DNA from: JBJHBY01 sp050485745 | GTDB lineage: Bacteria; Pseudomonadota; Gammaproteobacteria; Pseudomonadales; CAMLJR01 | Length of the DNA stretch: 8,253 bases | NCBI GenBank assembly: GCA_050485745.1 | Contig: JBJHBY010000159.1 | Span: 1-8,253 of the forward strand | Direction of reading: 5' to 3' | Shown here: piece by piece, positions 6,926 through 8,253 of the stretch | Numbering within the stretch: position 1 is the stretch's first letter | Layout: each line of letters starts with the position of its first letter | The notes under the pieces: model-generated | The model's input: the letters and a program-made list of their open reading frames with translations, nothing else | Told to the model about the DNA's origin: nothing | The model's database searches: none | Made by a program: the position numbers and the translations under genes

Positions 6926-7047
6926 CGTTGTCACCGTCACCTCAATCTCGTAACGATGCGGGTTGCGCAGCGACCCTGAAGAGCTTCGTGGGGAGTTCCC
7001 GGGGCGCTTCGTGGGAAATTCGCGGGAGCGGCCTGCCGTGGGGGTAA
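6926..7047. other. Gene-free spacer between REP copies A and B
   Basis: No coding frame of a recognisable protein and no promoter was seen. Its one clear structure is an imperfect tandem repeat at 6983-7029, listed separately. Confidence 0.5.
6983..7029 (+). repeat. Imperfect tandem repeat of 23-24 bp, two units
   Basis: Unit 1 (6983-7005) and unit 2 (7006-7029) both begin GCTTCGTGGG and go on GAGTTC/AAATTC and then a GGG-rich end finishing in GC. About 18 of 24 positions agree by eye. The units abut. No function is known to me. Confidence 0.5.
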
Positions 7048-7083
7048 CGCTGGGTTACGCGCTTCGCGCTAACCCAGCCTACA
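7048..7083 (-). repeat. REP-like palindrome, copy B
   Basis: On the minus strand it runs GTAG (7079-7082), GCTGGGTTA, inner stem GCGC, loop GAA, GCGC, an unpaired G, then TAACCCAGC. It is inverted relative to copy A and in the same orientation as copy C. It lies free in the intergenic region, touching no gene. Confidence 0.75.
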
Positions 7084-7128
7084 TGCAGCTACGCAGGTGT
7101 TGAGGTGGGCGCTGTGAGCAAGAGGAGA

Positions 7129-7166
7129 CGCTGGGTTACGCGGCTTTGCCGCTAACCCAGCCTACA
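7129..7166 (-). repeat. REP-like palindrome, copy C
   Basis: On the minus strand it runs GTAG (7162-7165), GCTGGGTTA, inner stem GCGGC, loop AAA, GCCGC, an unpaired G, then TAACCCAGC; the outer stem is perfect. The TAG in the head (7162-7164) is the stop codon of the malic enzyme gene, the mirror image of copy A and the PilZ gene. Confidence 0.78.
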
Positions 7167-8253
7167 GCGGATAGTGCGCCGGATAGGGCAGGCGGGCCAC
7201 GCCGGAGTCGACGGCGGCGCGCGCCACCGCGGAGGACACGGCGCCGAGCAGGCGGCTGTCCATCGGCTTGGGGATGATGTAGTCAGGCCCAAAGCTGAGG
7301 GACTCGACGGCGCAGGCGCGCAACACCGCCTCCGGAACCGGTTCCCGCGCCAGGGCGCAGAGCGCCTCGACCGCGGCGATCTTCATGGCCTCATTGATGG
7401 CACTGGCGCGCACATCCAGGGCACCCCGGAAGATAAACGGAAAGCCAAGGACGTTGTTCACCTGGTTCGGATAATCGGAACGTCCGGTGGCGATGACCAG
7501 ATCATCGCGGGTGGCCAGGGCCAGCTCCGGGCGAATCTCCGGATCCGGGTTCGAACAGGCGAAGATCACCGGCTTCGGCGCCATCGAGCGCAGCATCTCG
7601 GGGCTGAGCAAATCGGCTCCGGACAGGCCGACGAAAACGTCGGCGCCCTTGATCGCGTCGGTCAGGGTGCGGGCGCTGGTGGGATTGGCAAATTCTTCCT
7701 TGTATTCGTTGATGCCTTCGCGCCCGGGATAGATCACCCCCAGGCGGTCGATCATGAAGATGTTCTCGCGATGCGCGCCCATGCTGACCAGGAGACGCAT
7801 ACAGGCGATCGCGGCCGCGCCCGCGCCGCGACAGACGAAGCGCGCATCAGCCAGATCCTTTCCCAGGATATCCAGTGCGTTGAGCATGCCCGCCGCCGTC
7901 ACGATGGCGGTGCCGTGCTGGTCATCGTGGAAGACCGGAATGCTGCACTGCTCGATCAAGGCCTGCTCGATCTCGAAGCACTCCGGCGCCTTGATGTCCT
8001 CGAGGTTGATGCCCCCCCAGGTATCGGCGATGCGCGCCACGGTGTCGATGAAGGCCTGGGGGCTCTCGGAGTTGACCTCGATGTCCACGGAGTTGATACC
8101 GGCAAAGCGCTTGAACAGCACGCCCTTGCCCTCCATGACCGGCTTGCTGGCCAGGGCGCCCAGATTGCCCAGCCCCAGGATGGCGCTGCCATCGGAGATC
8201 ACCGCCACCAGGTTGCCCTTGCCGGTGTAGCGGTAGGCGTTCTCGGGGTCGCG
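7162..8253 (-). CDS. Malic enzyme (oxaloacetate-decarboxylating malate dehydrogenase), N-terminus cut by window edge
   Basis: It converts malate to pyruvate and CO2, reducing NAD(P)+, in the cytoplasm. The visible 363 residues start RDPENAYRYTGKGNLVAV at the edge. Signatures, counted from there: SDGSAILGLGNLGALASKPV (20-39) with Lys37, NLEDIKAP (83-90) and FHDDQHGTA (108-116) with the acidic metal ligands, Rossmann motif GAGAAAIA (143-150), and FACSNPDPE (231-239). The protein ends LPYPAHYPL with no phosphotransacetylase domain, so it is the short form of about 420-430 residues rather than the 759-residue E. coli MaeB; about 60-70 N-terminal residues lie outside. Whether NAD or NADP is preferred cannot be told. 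A GTG at 8208 is not a start, as the conserved frame continues upstream. The gene converges with the PilZ gene and its stop lies in REP copy C. Confidence 0.95.
   Translation of the reverse strand, partial: RDPENAYRYTGKGNLVAVISDGSAILGLGNLGALASKPVMEGKGVLFKRFAGINSVDIEVNSESPQAFIDTVARIADTWGGINLEDIKAPECFEIEQALIEQCSIPVFHDDQHGTAIVTAAGMLNALDILGKDLADARFVCRGAGAAAIACMRLLVSMGAHRENIFMIDRLGVIYPGREGINEYKEEFANPTSARTLTDAIKGADVFVGLSGADLLSPEMLRSMAPKPVIFACSNPDPEIRPELALATRDDLVIATGRSDYPNQVNNVLGFPFIFRGALDVRASAINEAMKIAAVEALCALAREPVPEAVLRACAVESLSFGPDYIIPKPMDSRLLGAVSSAVARAAVDSGVARLPYPAHYPL

Noticed and set aside
6891..7166. CRISPR array
   Set aside because: Only three palindromes, in mixed orientation and at unequal distances, with no regular spacers and no cas gene; GTAG-headed REP elements explain them.

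Overview
The window reads as a chromosomal housekeeping segment of a GC-rich gammaproteobacterium. The proteins look gammaproteobacterial: EttA follows the Escherichia coli protein almost residue for residue, and NrdR and GlyA are of the same type. The run glyA-nrdR-ribD and the closeness of glyA, a GGDEF/EAL gene, ettA and a PilZ gene recall Pseudomonas and related orders. The genus cannot be fixed from the sequence. There is no phage, insertion sequence, CRISPR array, rRNA or tRNA.

Layout, left to right. Positions 1-850 (minus) hold most of ribD, cut by the window edge. Positions 840-1358 (minus) hold nrdR, overlapping the start of ribD. Positions 1412-2674 (minus) hold glyA, with a recognisable promoter just upstream. 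Positions 2780 to about 4651 (minus) hold a PAS-GGDEF-EAL cyclic-di-GMP protein with an uncertain start. A short divergent promoter region follows, then ettA on the plus strand (4772-6436). A strong hairpin precedes a small PilZ gene (6529-6894, plus). Positions 6895-7161 hold no gene but carry three GTAG-headed REP-type palindromes and a short tandem repeat. From 7162 to the right edge (minus) is a malic enzyme missing its N-terminus.

How the genes fit together. glyA, nrdR and ribD form a co-directional set: one-carbon/glycine metabolism, control of ribonucleotide reductase genes, and riboflavin synthesis. The GGDEF/EAL protein and the PilZ protein are a maker-or-breaker and a receptor of cyclic-di-GMP on either side of ettA, a ribosome-bound ABC-F protein that responds to cellular energy. 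A direct functional link between them is inference only. Malic enzyme feeds pyruvate and reduced cofactor from malate.

The most noteworthy observation is at the convergent junction. Both flanking genes, PilZ and malic enzyme, take their TAG stop codon from the GTAG head of a REP-type repeat, and the three repeats show compensatory changes in their inner stems. I found no convincing undescribed multi-gene system here.
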